Counted from the first letter of the stretch, positions 9,419-19,072 are shown. The stretch is 63,382 nt of DNA from Amazonocrinis nigriterrae CENA67 (GCF_016056305.1 NZ_JAECZC010000007.1:2682-66063); one strand, 5' to 3'. Made by a program: numbers and translations. The notes: a model not told the origin generated them from the sequence alone.

Positions 9419-10858
9419 TTAACCCTTCTTAAACCACACCGCAGTATAGTCAATTAGATGAAGTTTAAATTGTTCTTTTCTCAAACTTTCAAAATCATGT
9501 AAAGCTTTCTTGCAACCGTCCCAATAACCGTAGTCATCCACCTGAATCAAACCATTAGGAACAACGCTGTCATAAAGTGTATTAAAGATGTCCATCGTTG
9601 ATTCATACCAGTCTCCATCGGCGTGTAGTAAGGCAATATTACCGATCTCTGATTTATATTGAGGCAATGTTTCAGCAAATAAACCTTTAACAGGTACAAC
9701 AATATCTGCAACATTCAATAATTTGCAAATTGTCTCTATATTTTCTGCAATTGGAGCTTTTAAAGTGCCAACTCCAAATCCTGTGAGGTTTGCGGGTATT
9801 CCATTGGATATATCAACTTCAGTTGGATCGGGCATTCCTTCAAAAGTATCACAGGCATAAAGTAAGCGTGGACGAAGGCTGTAGCGCTTGATTACAAATG
9901 CTAAAAGTGCTGCTGCTCCCCCTTTACAACTTCCACATTCAACAAAGTTTCCGGGAATATCTTCTATACAAACTTTCTTGGCTAGAGAGTAGAGTGAAAA
10001 TAAACGTGCTTCACCTAATAAAGTATAGGGTCTGATAGCCGTAACAATTTCTAGGAATTCATTGACTAAATCAGGTGATAAATTACTTACAGAATAGTTT
10101 TGCAAATGCTCTGGTAAATTCCAATTAACTTTGGGATCAGGCTGATGTTGAACTGGCTCAATATTCCCCCGCCAAGCAACTCCCATGATTTGCATAGTTT
10201 GATAGATCATTGTATTCCACCCTTTTTGCTTCAAGTAATCTAAGCCTTGAGCAACATCAGGAGAATTTAAATCATGAAATAAAATTAAAGCATCTGTCTG
10301 TGCCAATTGTTCACAGATTATCGTATCATTGAGTGGGCTTGGAGCATCATGAGAGCCATCAATAAAAAAGAACGACCACTTACGTTGTAATTGTTGTGCT
10401 AATTCCTCTACTTTTTGTGGGCTATAACCGATGACTAGATTAACTAAATCCCTAACACCTGCACATTGCAAAGAATTACTTACAGTTTCATAAATATCTT
10501 CTTCGGCTAATATAGGGTCAATGACATCTAATTCTACTCCTGCTAAAGCTATATGACAGGCAGACCAACCACACCAGCAGCCAATTTCTAAAGCTCTTTT
10601 ACCTCTAAATTTTAGGGCAGTATTATAAAGAATATGAGCTTCATCTCTATTCAGAAATCCAACATATGTGTCTCTTTTATCTACATACCAGTTATGCGGA
10701 ATTTCGTGCCTGAGATAAGGCCAATCAGAAACGCTGGTATCTACCACAATCATATTAGGGAAACATTTGTCTGGTTTGATGATTTCTAATCCAGGTGCAA
10801 CATAATCTCCATCTGCTAAAAATTCTCGATCAATAAATTCTACTGTTTCTTTATTCAT
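9419..10858 (-). CDS. Two-domain methyltransferase: class I SAM domain fused to TylF/MycF-type domain
   Basis: 479 aa. The N-terminal half has a SAM-binding motif (RALEIGCWCGWSACHIAL) and a later FFFIDGSHDAPSPLND segment. The C-terminal half is TylF-like: NFVECGSCKGGAAALLAF, ACDTFEGMP, LLHADGDWYESTMDIF and VDDYGYWDGCKKALHDF. TylF relatives O-methylate sugars on metabolites or surface glycans. Each half carries its own motif set, so this may be a bifunctional enzyme. It lies in tandem with the GT4 gene, transcribed the same way. A decayed copy of its C-terminus is at 7869-8030. Confidence 0.82.
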   Translation of the reverse strand: MNKETVEFIDREFLADGDYVAPGLEIIKPDKCFPNMIVVDTSVSDWPYLRHEIPHNWYVDKRDTYVGFLNRDEAHILYNTALKFRGKRALEIGCWCGWSACHIALAGVELDVIDPILAEEDIYETVSNSLQCAGVRDLVNLVIGYSPQKVEELAQQLQRKWSFFFIDGSHDAPSPLNDTIICEQLAQTDALILFHDLNSPDVAQGLDYLKQKGWNTMIYQTMQIMGVAWRGNIEPVQHQPDPKVNWNLPEHLQNYSVSNLSPDLVNEFLEIVTAIRPYTLLGEARLFSLYSLAKKVCIEDIPGNFVECGSCKGGAAALLAFVIKRYSLRPRLLYACDTFEGMPDPTEVDISNGIPANLTGFGVGTLKAPIAENIETICKLLNVADIVVPVKGLFAETLPQYKSEIGNIALLHADGDWYESTMDIFNTLYDSVVPNGLIQVDDYGYWDGCKKALHDFESLRKEQFKLHLIDYTAVWFKKG

Positions 10859-10938
10859 AATTTTATTGCTAAAAATATTCTGGTTATAAAGGGTATCACT
10901 CGTTATTTGTATATTTATACAATGACTAATGTCAATCT

Positions 10939-11907
10939 CTAATAAAAATCTTTGAATTCGTCAATAATCTGAAGGTAGTTTTTAACCAGGTGACTAAAGT
11001 CAAAATTTTCTTTGGCATATTCTACAATTTCTTGCCGATAATTTTGATTTTTTTCAATCATCTCAATAATTGTTTCACTAATTATTGTTTGATTCTCTGG
11101 GGTAGCATTACTTAAAATGTTATCTGGTAAAACTCTAATAAATTCTTTGGTGTGTAAATTAGCGCTAGCTGATTCAGAAACAACAACACATAAACCTGCT
11201 GCTAGAGCCTCAAGTACTACAAGTGGTGCAAGTTCTCCATCACTAATTAAAACTAAACAATTATAATTTGTGAGATTGGCATAAACTTGTTCTAAACTCC
11301 AGATACCTAAATATTTTGTTGTGGTTACTTCTATAAAATCAGGGTCATCTAAAGGCCCAACAAAATCTAGTTCTAACTTTCCATCTATTGCTTCTGCTAG
11401 TAACCTTTGTTGTTTTCTTGGTTGAATCCAACCTAAACATACGGCTTTATTATTGCCTTTTTCTTGAAAGTTAAATTTCTTAGTGTCAATACCGTTAGGT
11501 TGAATTTTTAAATATCCAGAATAGCCTTTTTTTTGAAAAAATTCTGCTGTCAGGCGAGAAGGTGCAATTATACCAGGCACATCCATGTAAGGTTTAAATG
11601 CTTCTTGAAAGTTTTCATCCCATCTATCTTCTTTCAATAAATAACCATAATGGGATGTAAAACAGTATTTTTGCTTAAGCTTTTGATTTAACTCAGCAAC
11701 AAAGTTATAGGCATGTGAATGCACAAAAGCATAATTATTATCATTTAAATACTTGATAGTTTCATGAACATTTTTATTATTTAATATATCAACTTGATGT
11801 CCAAGCTCTTCTAAATGTTGTTTGTATTCATGCATGAGAGTATAAATAGAATTTGATAAGGGTGGTTCAGGCATATAACCCCAACCTACAAAAGCAATTC
11901 TCATCAT
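10939..11907 (-). CDS. Glycosyltransferase family 4 (GT-B)
   Basis: 322 aa. The N-terminal Rossmann half begins MRIAFVGWGYMPEPPLSNSI; the C-terminal half has VCLGWIQPRKQQRLLAEAI and the ExxxxxxE-like stretch APLVVLEALAAGLCVVVSE typical of retaining GT4 enzymes. It should transfer a sugar from an activated donor to a growing glycan. Located upstream of the two-domain methyltransferase on the same strand (80-bp gap), probably one unit. The second ATG gives a protein only one residue shorter. Confidence 0.85.
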   Translation of the reverse strand: MMRIAFVGWGYMPEPPLSNSIYTLMHEYKQHLEELGHQVDILNNKNVHETIKYLNDNNYAFVHSHAYNFVAELNQKLKQKYCFTSHYGYLLKEDRWDENFQEAFKPYMDVPGIIAPSRLTAEFFQKKGYSGYLKIQPNGIDTKKFNFQEKGNNKAVCLGWIQPRKQQRLLAEAIDGKLELDFVGPLDDPDFIEVTTTKYLGIWSLEQVYANLTNYNCLVLISDGELAPLVVLEALAAGLCVVVSESASANLHTKEFIRVLPDNILSNATPENQTIISETIIEMIEKNQNYRQEIVEYAKENFDFSHLVKNYLQIIDEFKDFY

Positions 11908-12475
11908 AAACCTCTATAACTGAACTGAAAATTTTAACGAAAACTCTTGTAGATTTAACTCTTTTGTTAAATACTCAATATCAAGCATTTAAAAGTATAC
12001 TGTAAAAAGTTATAAAATATACCTCTTGCACAAATCTTTTTTTGGCTGATGCAGACGAGTCACTGCTTTGGGGAGACGCCGCCGTGGTACAGTATGTCCT
12101 GAAGTAAAAGCCATGCTATAAAAGCCTTATCTATTTCCAGATATGCAACATGCCCCATACACCAAAGTGATGACTACACCGTTGTCAACAAAAAGCAGTT
12201 AAAACATAACATGAATACGCAAATTACCCAAGCGATCGCCCCAAATTTCCTTGATCTGATATCCTACACCTTACTGGAAATCGCCGCTACATGAGGCTTG
12301 ACCCACAAGGCAAGGTTTTGAAACTCTGGCGTTTTACCACAAGAAGCACTTTTTACTGAAGAAATATTATAAGATTATATATTGAAACAAATTTAAACAA
12401 ATGGTAAATTTAAATTTATAAGATATTTAGTATCCATTTAAAATAATGTCTTATTGATGAGAATAAATCAATTTT
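11908..12475. other. AT-rich spacer without a recognised gene
   Basis: Divergent promoter space between the GT4 and methyltransferase genes. The only short frame with a gene-like start is a 27-codon run at 12211-12294 (NTQITQAIAPNFL...), which I do not recognise and take as chance or a remnant. Confidence 0.5.
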
Positions 12476-13219
12476 ATGACTAAAATTTCATTTCCACCCT
12501 TTTTAAGCAGCTACTCGAAAGATTCATTTTACTTAAAGCAACATCTACAAGAATATTTGCATTTAGATTCAAAAACACTAGATCTGAAATTAGAAACTGG
12601 TCAGAAACAATTAGCCGAGTTAGGCCACAAAGATTTTGATTGGGAAAAAGCAGCAGCTTTTTATCGTGACAAGGTAGGAGAACTTTATTTATTTGAGTTG
12701 GGAGCATGGCATCTTGGAAGTTCTGACTATATTGGAGAGACGCTGCTATTAATTGCGGATCATGCTCAAGGTCGGGTGTTAGATTTTGGTGGTGGGATTG
12801 GAACTCATACCATTGGCGCTGCTCTTTGCCCTGAAGTTGAACAAGTAGTCTACTGTGATATTAATTCTATTAGTCGTGATTTTGTTCGTTATCGAGTCGA
12901 ACAGATGGGGCTGAGCCATAAAATTATTGTTTGTGAAGAAATACCTCCAACAGAGACTTTCGATACAATCCTTTCCTTTGATGTTTTAGAACATTTACCA
13001 GATCCCAGTCAGCAGCTGCTACATTTCCATGAAATTCTCAAACCTGAAGGTAAAATTATTCTCAACTGGTATTTCTATAAAGGTGCTAATCAAGAATTTC
13101 CCTTTCACATGGATGACCCTGAAGTAGTTAACACCTTTTTCAAAACAATTCAAAGCAAATTCATAGAAGTTTTTCAACCTTACTTCATAACAACTCGTTG
13201 TTATCGTAAATGGAGTTAA
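12476..13219 (+). CDS. Class I SAM-dependent methyltransferase
   Basis: 247 aa. SAM motif I is RVLDFGGGIGTHTIGAAL, motif II ends VVYCDIN, and the FDTILSFDVLEHLPDPSQQL / LKPEGKIILNW segments match the Methyltransf_11/23 (UbiG-like) fold. A helical N-terminal extension of about 90 residues precedes the core. It belongs to the glycan island by position; the substrate cannot be inferred. Confidence 0.8.
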   Translation: MTKISFPPFLSSYSKDSFYLKQHLQEYLHLDSKTLDLKLETGQKQLAELGHKDFDWEKAAAFYRDKVGELYLFELGAWHLGSSDYIGETLLLIADHAQGRVLDFGGGIGTHTIGAALCPEVEQVVYCDINSISRDFVRYRVEQMGLSHKIIVCEEIPPTETFDTILSFDVLEHLPDPSQQLLHFHEILKPEGKIILNWYFYKGANQEFPFHMDDPEVVNTFFKTIQSKFIEVFQPYFITTRCYRKWS

Positions 13220-13248
13220 TTTATATATTGTACCTTTTCCTCGTATTT

Positions 13249-14163
13249 TTATAACCAGCCTTCCGATTTAGCAAATTTCCGCAAACGCGGTAGGCATTGA
13301 CGCTGATAAAAACTGCTTAATGTGGGAATTGATAGCCCAAATTCCTCAGACAGTTCTTTCCAACTAACTTCCGGGGGTAAGCGTTTGAGAATTAATACTT
13401 GACAATTAATTTCTGGACGCCCCTTAACGTGAATACTACGTAATTCTCCATCTGAGTCTGTCTTCACCCATACCTCCAACTCTTCTAGAATAGGAGGAGC
13501 TTGGGGAGTAGCTGGCAGGTTATCCACAGGATCGATGATTTCACTGTTTCCACCTGACCCAGACTGACGAATCTTCAAAGGAACTTTTGTAGCTTGTTCC
13601 CGGTATTGGTTCATGTGAGAGTCTTGTAATCTGCGTTTGAGGTAGGCATTTAACCAAGTGATGACACTACCATAAGCAGGATCGTAGGTTTGACCTGTCA
13701 AACCCTCACAAACGTTACGACAAAAATATAACCAAGTTTGTTGCAGTGCGTCTTGATAGTAAGGAGTACTTTCCTTCCACAGTTTACTAGAACTCAAGCG
13801 TATAATTTGCGTAAGAAGCTTCTGACGCTCTTGGCTTCCAGGTAAATGTCTACATGCTTGAGCAACCAAACATTTTAGCTGTTCATCTGGTTGTTCTTTG
13901 ACTAAGTTGTCAGCGGTGAGTAAATTACAGATGGCTTGAGTTTCTATTGCAATTGGCATCAATTGCTCTTTTTTTTGATACTCAAGGTTAATCTCGACAA
14001 TAATCTTTTCCAACTGCGGATCATCCATAGCTGTTTCTAGTACAAGAGCAACATTGTCCATATGTCCTTGCTCAAGCGCCAAAATATAACGATAAATTAC
14101 TTGTTCACGCGAAGTAAAATTTTGGTTGATACTGTTTTTGTGCATGTATTTATTTAGGTGCAT
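13249..14163 (-). CDS. Sigma-70-like (ECF-type) transcription factor
   Basis: 304 aa. An N-terminal helical region is followed by a sigma region 2-like core (QDALQQTWLYFCRNVCEGL... ITWLNAYLKRRLQD) and a C-terminal region 4-like helix-turn-helix (SWKELSEEFGLSIPTLSSFYQRQCLPRL). Related sigma-like proteins are common in filamentous cyanobacteria near CHAT and AAA proteins. It lies downstream of the repeat-bearing serine hydrolase on the same strand and could be co-transcribed with it. It is a candidate, by position only, for reading the shared promoter element described in the findings. Confidence 0.72.
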   Translation of the reverse strand: MHLNKYMHKNSINQNFTSREQVIYRYILALEQGHMDNVALVLETAMDDPQLEKIIVEINLEYQKKEQLMPIAIETQAICNLLTADNLVKEQPDEQLKCLVAQACRHLPGSQERQKLLTQIIRLSSSKLWKESTPYYQDALQQTWLYFCRNVCEGLTGQTYDPAYGSVITWLNAYLKRRLQDSHMNQYREQATKVPLKIRQSGSGGNSEIIDPVDNLPATPQAPPILEELEVWVKTDSDGELRSIHVKGRPEINCQVLILKRLPPEVSWKELSEEFGLSIPTLSSFYQRQCLPRLRKFAKSEGWL

Positions 14164-14165
14164 GT

Positions 14166-14495
14166 TAGGACTTAGGCATCGTACATAAGTACTATCAGTA
14201 ATTTGGGTGTTTCAGTTATGTTTAGCATCTAGCGATCGCATATGTGCGAATCAATCATGGTTATGCAAAGCGCTTGTAACAACCAAATACCGTCACACTA
14301 TAGTTAACGTGAGTGAGTTCGACGGATTTTAAAAACCCCTCTCCAAACCTCTCCCCCACAGGGAGAGAGGCTTTGAAAACCTGATTTCTTCGTTGAAAAG
14401 TAAGAATATTTCTGCCCCTCTCCGCATCAAAGAGGGGTTGGGGAGAGGTTCATCGAACTCACACTATAGTTACTTTGTACAGTGCGTAAGTCCTA
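14166..14495. repeat. Nested MITE-like element with TAGGACTTA termini
   Basis: The ends TTAGGACTTAGGCA and GCGTAAGTCCTA are inverted, and similarity continues inward (GTACA.AAGTA.TAT). Inside lies a second element, bounded by 14-bp direct copies TCACACTATAGTTA (14293 and 14459) and carrying the CCTCTCC / GGAGAGG hairpins seen again at 16863, 25174 and 41268. One repeat appears to have inserted into another. Confidence 0.65.
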
Positions 14496-14512
14496 GCATC
14501 ATCATCTAATGG

Positions 14513-16381
14513 CTAAAACAAATCAAAAGATGGCCAATTGGTGACTTTACTTTTAATTTTCCACATGAGTTGGTCAAGGTCACTACCGAAGTTTGATTTT
14601 TGACTGCGGGTGTTAACTAAGACTGCCCAAGAGAAACCATCACTAGTATTGACAAGAAGTGCTTGTTCTCCTGGTAAGCTGCCGTTATGCCAATGGTTAT
14701 TAGCTGAGTTTACAGCCCATCCTTTGGCGTAACCAGGGTCAACACTTGAGCCTTGATACATAGTTGCGATGGCACTAGCACCAAGAATATCAGGTTTGGG
14801 ATTGAAACCATCTACCCGCACGGACAAACGCACTAAATCACTCGGTTTGGCAATCCAACCACCGTGAGCATCCATTCTGGCCACTTTCATACTGTAGGGG
14901 TCTTCGCCACCTTGACCGTAATAGGTAACTTCGTTGGCTTTTTTCTCGGCTAAGGTGTCGCCACTAATTTGCATATCAGTGATATCTGATGGTTGGAGGA
15001 TATTAGTTTTTACGTAATTTTCGTAGGTTTGCCCTGTCACCTTTTCAATTACTCGCCCCAAAACACAGAAACCAAAATTAGAGTAAGCATGTTTAGTTCC
15101 TGGTGGATTATCTAAGGGACGGTTATCTAATACCCAACTAATTAATTGGGTATGATTCATTGAAGGATTAGAAAACATCGGGTCATTGCTACTGTTAGAC
15201 CAACCACCAGCTAAATGGCTCAGTAAATGTTCTACAGTGATTTGATCGATATTGGGTTTATAGGGGGTTGTGCCGTAGGTAGTGCCTAAAATCCCACCTT
15301 GACCGAAAATGCGATCGCTTAACTTGAGCTTACCTTGCTCCACCAGTTTCATAATTGCGATCGCGGTAATAGGTTTCGATACACTTGCAATGCGGAAACG
15401 GTGACGAGGTGCAACTCTTTGACCTGTCGATTTATCAGCCAAACCGTAGGTTTTAGCTAACACTAAACGTCCATCTTTAGCAATAGCCAAAGAAAGACCA
15501 GGAACATCATAATCTTGCATAAACTGCGCCACAGTTTGATCTATAGCTTGCAATTCTGAAGAGTTATAACCGTTTTGGCTTTCCCAGATAGCTGCATATC
15601 TGTCTTCACCATTGACGGTGTAACCATTCACCCATACAGGACGATAGCCTTGATAAAAGTAACGATCAAATTCGTCTTGATATGCTTGGGAACTCATACC
15701 ATGACGCGCTACCCAAGCCCCACTACCGGATTTTTCCCAGAGTGCGGCATATCTATCTTGACCGTTGAGACTGTAGCCACTAACTTTAATTAAGCGGAAG
15801 CCTTGGGCAGTGTATTTGTTAAATTCACTTTGATATTCTGCTGAAGTCATTCCGTGACGTGCTATCCAAGCTGGTGCATTCGCAGTTTTTTCAAAGATGA
15901 CTGCATAAAAATCTTGATTGCCCACAGTGTAGCCGCTAATATCCACAGGACGAAAACCTTGGGCAGTGTATTTGTTGAATTCGCTTTGATATTCTGCTGA
16001 AGTCAACCCATGACGTGCTACCCAAGCTGGTGCATTCGCAGTTTTTTCAAAGATGACTGCATAAAAAGCTTGATTACCTACAGCATAACCACTCACCTGC
16101 ACCGGACGAAAACCCTCGGCAGTGAATTTATTAAATTCACTTTGATATTGTGCTGAAGTCAACCCATGACGTGCTACCCAAGCTGGTGCATTAGCAGTTT
16201 TTTCAAAAATTACAGCATAGCGGTCTTGATTACCTACAGCATAACCACTCACCTGCACCGGACGAAAACCTTCAGCAGTGAATTTATTAAATTCACTTTG
16301 ATATTGTGCTGAAGTCAACCCATGACGGGCCACCCATACACTACTATCCCTAATATTAATTTTCTCAAGAGAATCGATCAT
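14513..16381 (-). CDS. Class C beta-lactamase-like serine hydrolase with five N-terminal tandem repeats
   Basis: 622 aa. Residues 16-274 are five repeats with a 51-52-residue period (WVARHGLTSAQYQSEF... SGY... GNQDRYAVIFEK) of the bacterial tandem repeat domain type also seen in polyglycine-hydrolase-like proteins. From about 285 the protein is a serine beta-lactamase/DD-peptidase fold: SVSK nucleophile at residues 333-336, YSN (HAYSNFGF) and HNGS near the C-terminus. No signal peptide is seen. The first three repeats are nearly identical in DNA. A copy of the shared upstream element sits about 124 nt before the start, on this strand. Confidence 0.88.
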   Translation of the reverse strand: MIDSLEKINIRDSSVWVARHGLTSAQYQSEFNKFTAEGFRPVQVSGYAVGNQDRYAVIFEKTANAPAWVARHGLTSAQYQSEFNKFTAEGFRPVQVSGYAVGNQAFYAVIFEKTANAPAWVARHGLTSAEYQSEFNKYTAQGFRPVDISGYTVGNQDFYAVIFEKTANAPAWIARHGMTSAEYQSEFNKYTAQGFRLIKVSGYSLNGQDRYAALWEKSGSGAWVARHGMSSQAYQDEFDRYFYQGYRPVWVNGYTVNGEDRYAAIWESQNGYNSSELQAIDQTVAQFMQDYDVPGLSLAIAKDGRLVLAKTYGLADKSTGQRVAPRHRFRIASVSKPITAIAIMKLVEQGKLKLSDRIFGQGGILGTTYGTTPYKPNIDQITVEHLLSHLAGGWSNSSNDPMFSNPSMNHTQLISWVLDNRPLDNPPGTKHAYSNFGFCVLGRVIEKVTGQTYENYVKTNILQPSDITDMQISGDTLAEKKANEVTYYGQGGEDPYSMKVARMDAHGGWIAKPSDLVRLSVRVDGFNPKPDILGASAIATMYQGSSVDPGYAKGWAVNSANNHWHNGSLPGEQALLVNTSDGFSWAVLVNTRSQKSNFGSDLDQLMWKIKSKVTNWPSFDLF

Positions 16382-16504
16382 TTTACTTACCTGTTTTTCA
16401 GTTTAATTGATACGAAGTTTTTTGCTTTTTTCGCTAGGATATGGGCTTGATAACTTTTGCTTTCACTTGGTATTAAGCTGAAGCTGATGTTTAAGTTTGC
16501 CTCA

Positions 16505-16585
16505 TTTCCTAATTGATAGTATGTTGAATGATTGAAGCAAATAGTTGAGTTAAATTCAGGAATTGCAAAAGTCAGATAAATTCAG
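16505..16585 (-). promoter_or_regulatory. Shared upstream element, copy 1
   Basis: On the minus strand: CTGAATTTA, then CCTGAATTTAACTCAACTAT, then TTGCTTCAA, then ACATACTATCAAT and GGAAA. Nearly the same blocks, in the same order and spacing, occur at 18429 and 28505, each ahead of a gene. Probably a promoter plus regulator-binding repeats for the gene starting at 16381. Confidence 0.65.
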
Positions 16586-16689
16586 TAGACCGAAAAATTT
16601 TGTCAGCGATCGCAATAATGCAGATTTGGGCGATGTTTTTGGGCTAACGCACTGCACTCTTAACCCACCGACAACACCCGTAAGGATGT

Positions 16690-16862
16690 TATATCAAGTC
16701 CGGTAAATTGACCATAATAAAAACACCCCACCCCCAACCCCTCCCCTTACCAAGGGGAACTCGGGGCCCCCTCTGGGGATTAGGGGCAGGGAGACAAAGC
16801 ATCGCTTTGGCGGGGTGGGGTAAGCGCGGATATTAAGGGTGATTGAGCGGACATGATATTAA
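16690..16862. repeat. MITE-like element with ATATCAwGTCCGsT termini
   Basis: ATATCAAGTCCGGT at the left and the inverted ATATCATGTCCGCT at the right bracket a GC-rich, gene-free segment containing CCCCACCCC and GGGGTGGGG arms able to pair. Directly after it (16863-16917) comes the right end of the GTGAGTTCGA repeat family. Confidence 0.6.
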
Positions 16863-16917
16863 AGCCCCTCTCCGCGTCGGAGAGGGGTTTGGGGAGAGGT
16901 TCATCGAACTCACGTTA
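16863..16917. repeat. Right end of the GTGAGTTCGATGAACCTCTCC repeat family
   Basis: AGCCCCTCTCCG / CGGAGAGGGG hairpin followed by GTTCATCGAACTCACGTTA. The same end occurs at 14440-14462 and, inverted, at 25174-25200. No matching left end is present, so this copy looks truncated. Confidence 0.55.
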
Positions 16918-16935
16918 TTTAAAGTTTTTTTAATT

Positions 16936-18351
16936 TTAAGTCCCTAAGCGCTCAGAGAAATATTGACGATACAAATAACAGCGAGGCTCCACTTCATTGC
17001 CAATAAGTTTCACTAACCCCATACTTTGCAACTGATAAGTCTGCACAGATTCCAATCGCACGGGAGTCGTAGAAGTAACTACTTTTTTGAAAGCCAAAGT
17101 TAACTCTGGATGCTCTTGCAGATTTAACAAAAAATCCCGCAGATGATGACCATAAATTCCGGCTTCTGTCGTCGCTTGTTCTAAAAGTTCCTTCAGGGTA
17201 ATGTCTGGATGACTTTTGAGGTGAGCTAAAGCTAACTCCAAAAGATAAGGATGACCTCCCACCAAATTCATGAGTGTTTCTAGTTCGGCGCTATCGACTA
17301 CCATTCCATGCTGTTGAGCCAAGTCTTGTAGCTGAAAGTTAGTGAAATCCGTTAACTCAATCGGTAAGCCCACATTAAATGGCGACTGATTAATATTCAG
17401 TTGAATGTAAACATCCGTTCCGTAGACAAGCACCAGTCGCAGCTTTTTCCAGGTTTGGCGGGTTCTGGCTTTCTCATACCACGATCGCAGTAGCCCAAAA
17501 AAATCTTCGTAAATTTCTGGATAGGGGAAGAGTAAATCTACGTCATCTAAGCATAATACCAGGGGACTGTCTGCGTGAACTAGTAAATATTCTTCAAAAT
17601 AGGTAGTGCAACTCACCTTAGTACCCATTTCTTCTTCATCCCAGTATTCATCCAACTGACTGGGTAAACCTAACTCTCGGCTGAGATTCAAGCAAAACCA
17701 ACGTAAGAATTTGTTGAGATTGGTTAAGTGCGTTCTCTTATCTATCAGACCAAAACTTAAACTAGCAGTTCGGTAACCTTCAGAAGCCACCTGAGCCAGA
17801 ACCCTTGTCATTAAAGATGTTTTCCCCATCAACCTTGGAGCCTTGAGGCGAATGAGAGATCCTGGTTGCAAAAGGGTTTTATAGCAAATAGATTCTATGG
17901 GAGGGCGCTCTACATAGATATCATGAACCAGAGGTGATGGCTTTTGTTGAATAGTTAGCGAGTCGGTGGGCTTCTGTGCTTTTGCCGAATTTAAGTCTAC
18001 ATGAGACACATTGTAAATTACTTCACGATTTTCAAGATTTATCGGGGCTTTTTCTGGTAAAATCTCTCTAAATTCTATTTGTTGTTCCCAATAGCGTTTT
18101 AAGGCTTCCTTAAAATTGCTTTTCTTGACTTTTTCACCTAGAGATTCTGTTAGAAGCTTCCAAAGTTTGGGAGCTACATCTTGACTTATGTAACTCGTCG
18201 TGTATTGATTCTGAGCAGCAATTTGATCGTACTCCTGTCTGTGCCAAGCTCCTTTAAAAACTAAAATTTCTACATCTGTTAATTTTCTGCTTTCTTTAGT
18301 AAAGACTGCTTGATTTGCAATTCTGATTGCTTCATCTAAATTAAAGTTCAT
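16936..18351 (-). CDS. AAA-like (STAND-type) NTPase with N-terminal HTH-like domain
   Basis: 471 aa. Residues 1-90 (LDEAIRIANQAVFTKESRKL... YTTSYISQDVAPKLWKLL) form the small helical domain that precedes many cyanobacterial AAA-like/vWA-MoxR-associated NTPases. The NTPase follows: Walker A APRLMGKTSLM, Walker B LVLCLDDVDLLF, and a helical C-terminal region. The same AAA-like core forms the N-terminus of the CHASE2 protein at 25665-27995. Such proteins are predicted regulatory or conflict-type switches; the partner is unknown. Divergent from the small secreted protein gene at 18734. Confidence 0.8.
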   Translation of the reverse strand: MNFNLDEAIRIANQAVFTKESRKLTDVEILVFKGAWHRQEYDQIAAQNQYTTSYISQDVAPKLWKLLTESLGEKVKKSNFKEALKRYWEQQIEFREILPEKAPINLENREVIYNVSHVDLNSAKAQKPTDSLTIQQKPSPLVHDIYVERPPIESICYKTLLQPGSLIRLKAPRLMGKTSLMTRVLAQVASEGYRTASLSFGLIDKRTHLTNLNKFLRWFCLNLSRELGLPSQLDEYWDEEEMGTKVSCTTYFEEYLLVHADSPLVLCLDDVDLLFPYPEIYEDFFGLLRSWYEKARTRQTWKKLRLVLVYGTDVYIQLNINQSPFNVGLPIELTDFTNFQLQDLAQQHGMVVDSAELETLMNLVGGHPYLLELALAHLKSHPDITLKELLEQATTEAGIYGHHLRDFLLNLQEHPELTLAFKKVVTSTTPVRLESVQTYQLQSMGLVKLIGNEVEPRCYLYRQYFSERLGT

Positions 18352-18428
18352 AAGGATTACATCTAAAATCGAATTGAAAATTTTATATGCTAAGCAAGAA
18401 CTATCAATTTAATTATTTCTGATTTTAC

Positions 18429-18502
18429 CTGAATTTACCTAAATTTTAAAAGTCCTGAATTTAACTCAACTATTCAGGTAAACTATCCAGCATACTGGAA
18501 AC
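18429..18502 (+). promoter_or_regulatory. Shared upstream element, copy 2
   Basis: Contains CTGAATTTACCTAAATTTT, AGTCCTGAATTTAACTCAAC and TATT, then CATACT and GGAAAC, about 8 bp shorter at the end than the other two copies. It lies in the divergent spacer, 232 nt before the ATG at 18734, which implies a long 5' leader if it is the promoter. Confidence 0.65.
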
Positions 18503-18733
18503 AGAAAGTTCAGCTTAGTAAAAAAGAGGTTTTTATTGATATCTTACAACAATACTTGAAATAAAAAATGAGATAACTACGAGTATGTTATTCATTTTAC
18601 GCAAAGTTAAAATATGGCTCAATGCTCTAATTTTATTAAGAATCTGACTGCTTCCATCTGTGGGAATGTCAATCTTATATAACTTTTGCTTTTTGCAGTG
18701 TAAATCTAATTATCTCTAACAAGGAAATAAACA

Positions 18734-19072
18734 ATGAAACGCACAATTGTTTTTTTAATCTCTTTGACTTTATCATTTCTGTTCTGCTTTAGCTCTATTG
18801 CTATGGCTGAGGAAATTCAGATTCAAATTCCAGAGGTCGCGTCACAATCGGATAAATCAGGAGACATCATTCAAGTTCCTCCTCTAAAGGTAAATAATGC
18901 AAATTCTCTTATGCTGGAAGCAAAAATTAGTACTCAAGTTTTGAAAGAGAGTCCCAATACAAACATGCAATCATCTCAAATTCCAAGCAATTTAGTATGC
19001 TCTCCAAGAATATGCGTTACGTCTGACCGTCGTCCTGGTTATTATTTGGGGGGGCAGTGTACACCATGTTAG
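18734..19072 (+). CDS. Small secreted protein with four C-terminal cysteines
   Basis: 112 aa. A clear Sec signal peptide ends at AMA|EE (residue 25). The mature part is polar and ends in a Cys cluster (C89, C94, C109, C112; VCSPRIC and GGQCTPC) that could form two disulfides or bind a metal. RBS AAGGAAAT precedes the ATG. A perfect 17-bp hairpin follows. I do not recognise the family. Its position before the TpsA-like exoprotein and its shared upstream element suggest a co-regulated secreted effector or matrix component, which is inference only. Confidence 0.75.
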   Translation: MKRTIVFLISLTLSFLFCFSSIAMAEEIQIQIPEVASQSDKSGDIIQVPPLKVNNANSLMLEAKISTQVLKESPNTNMQSSQIPSNLVCSPRICVTSDRRPGYYLGGQCTPC

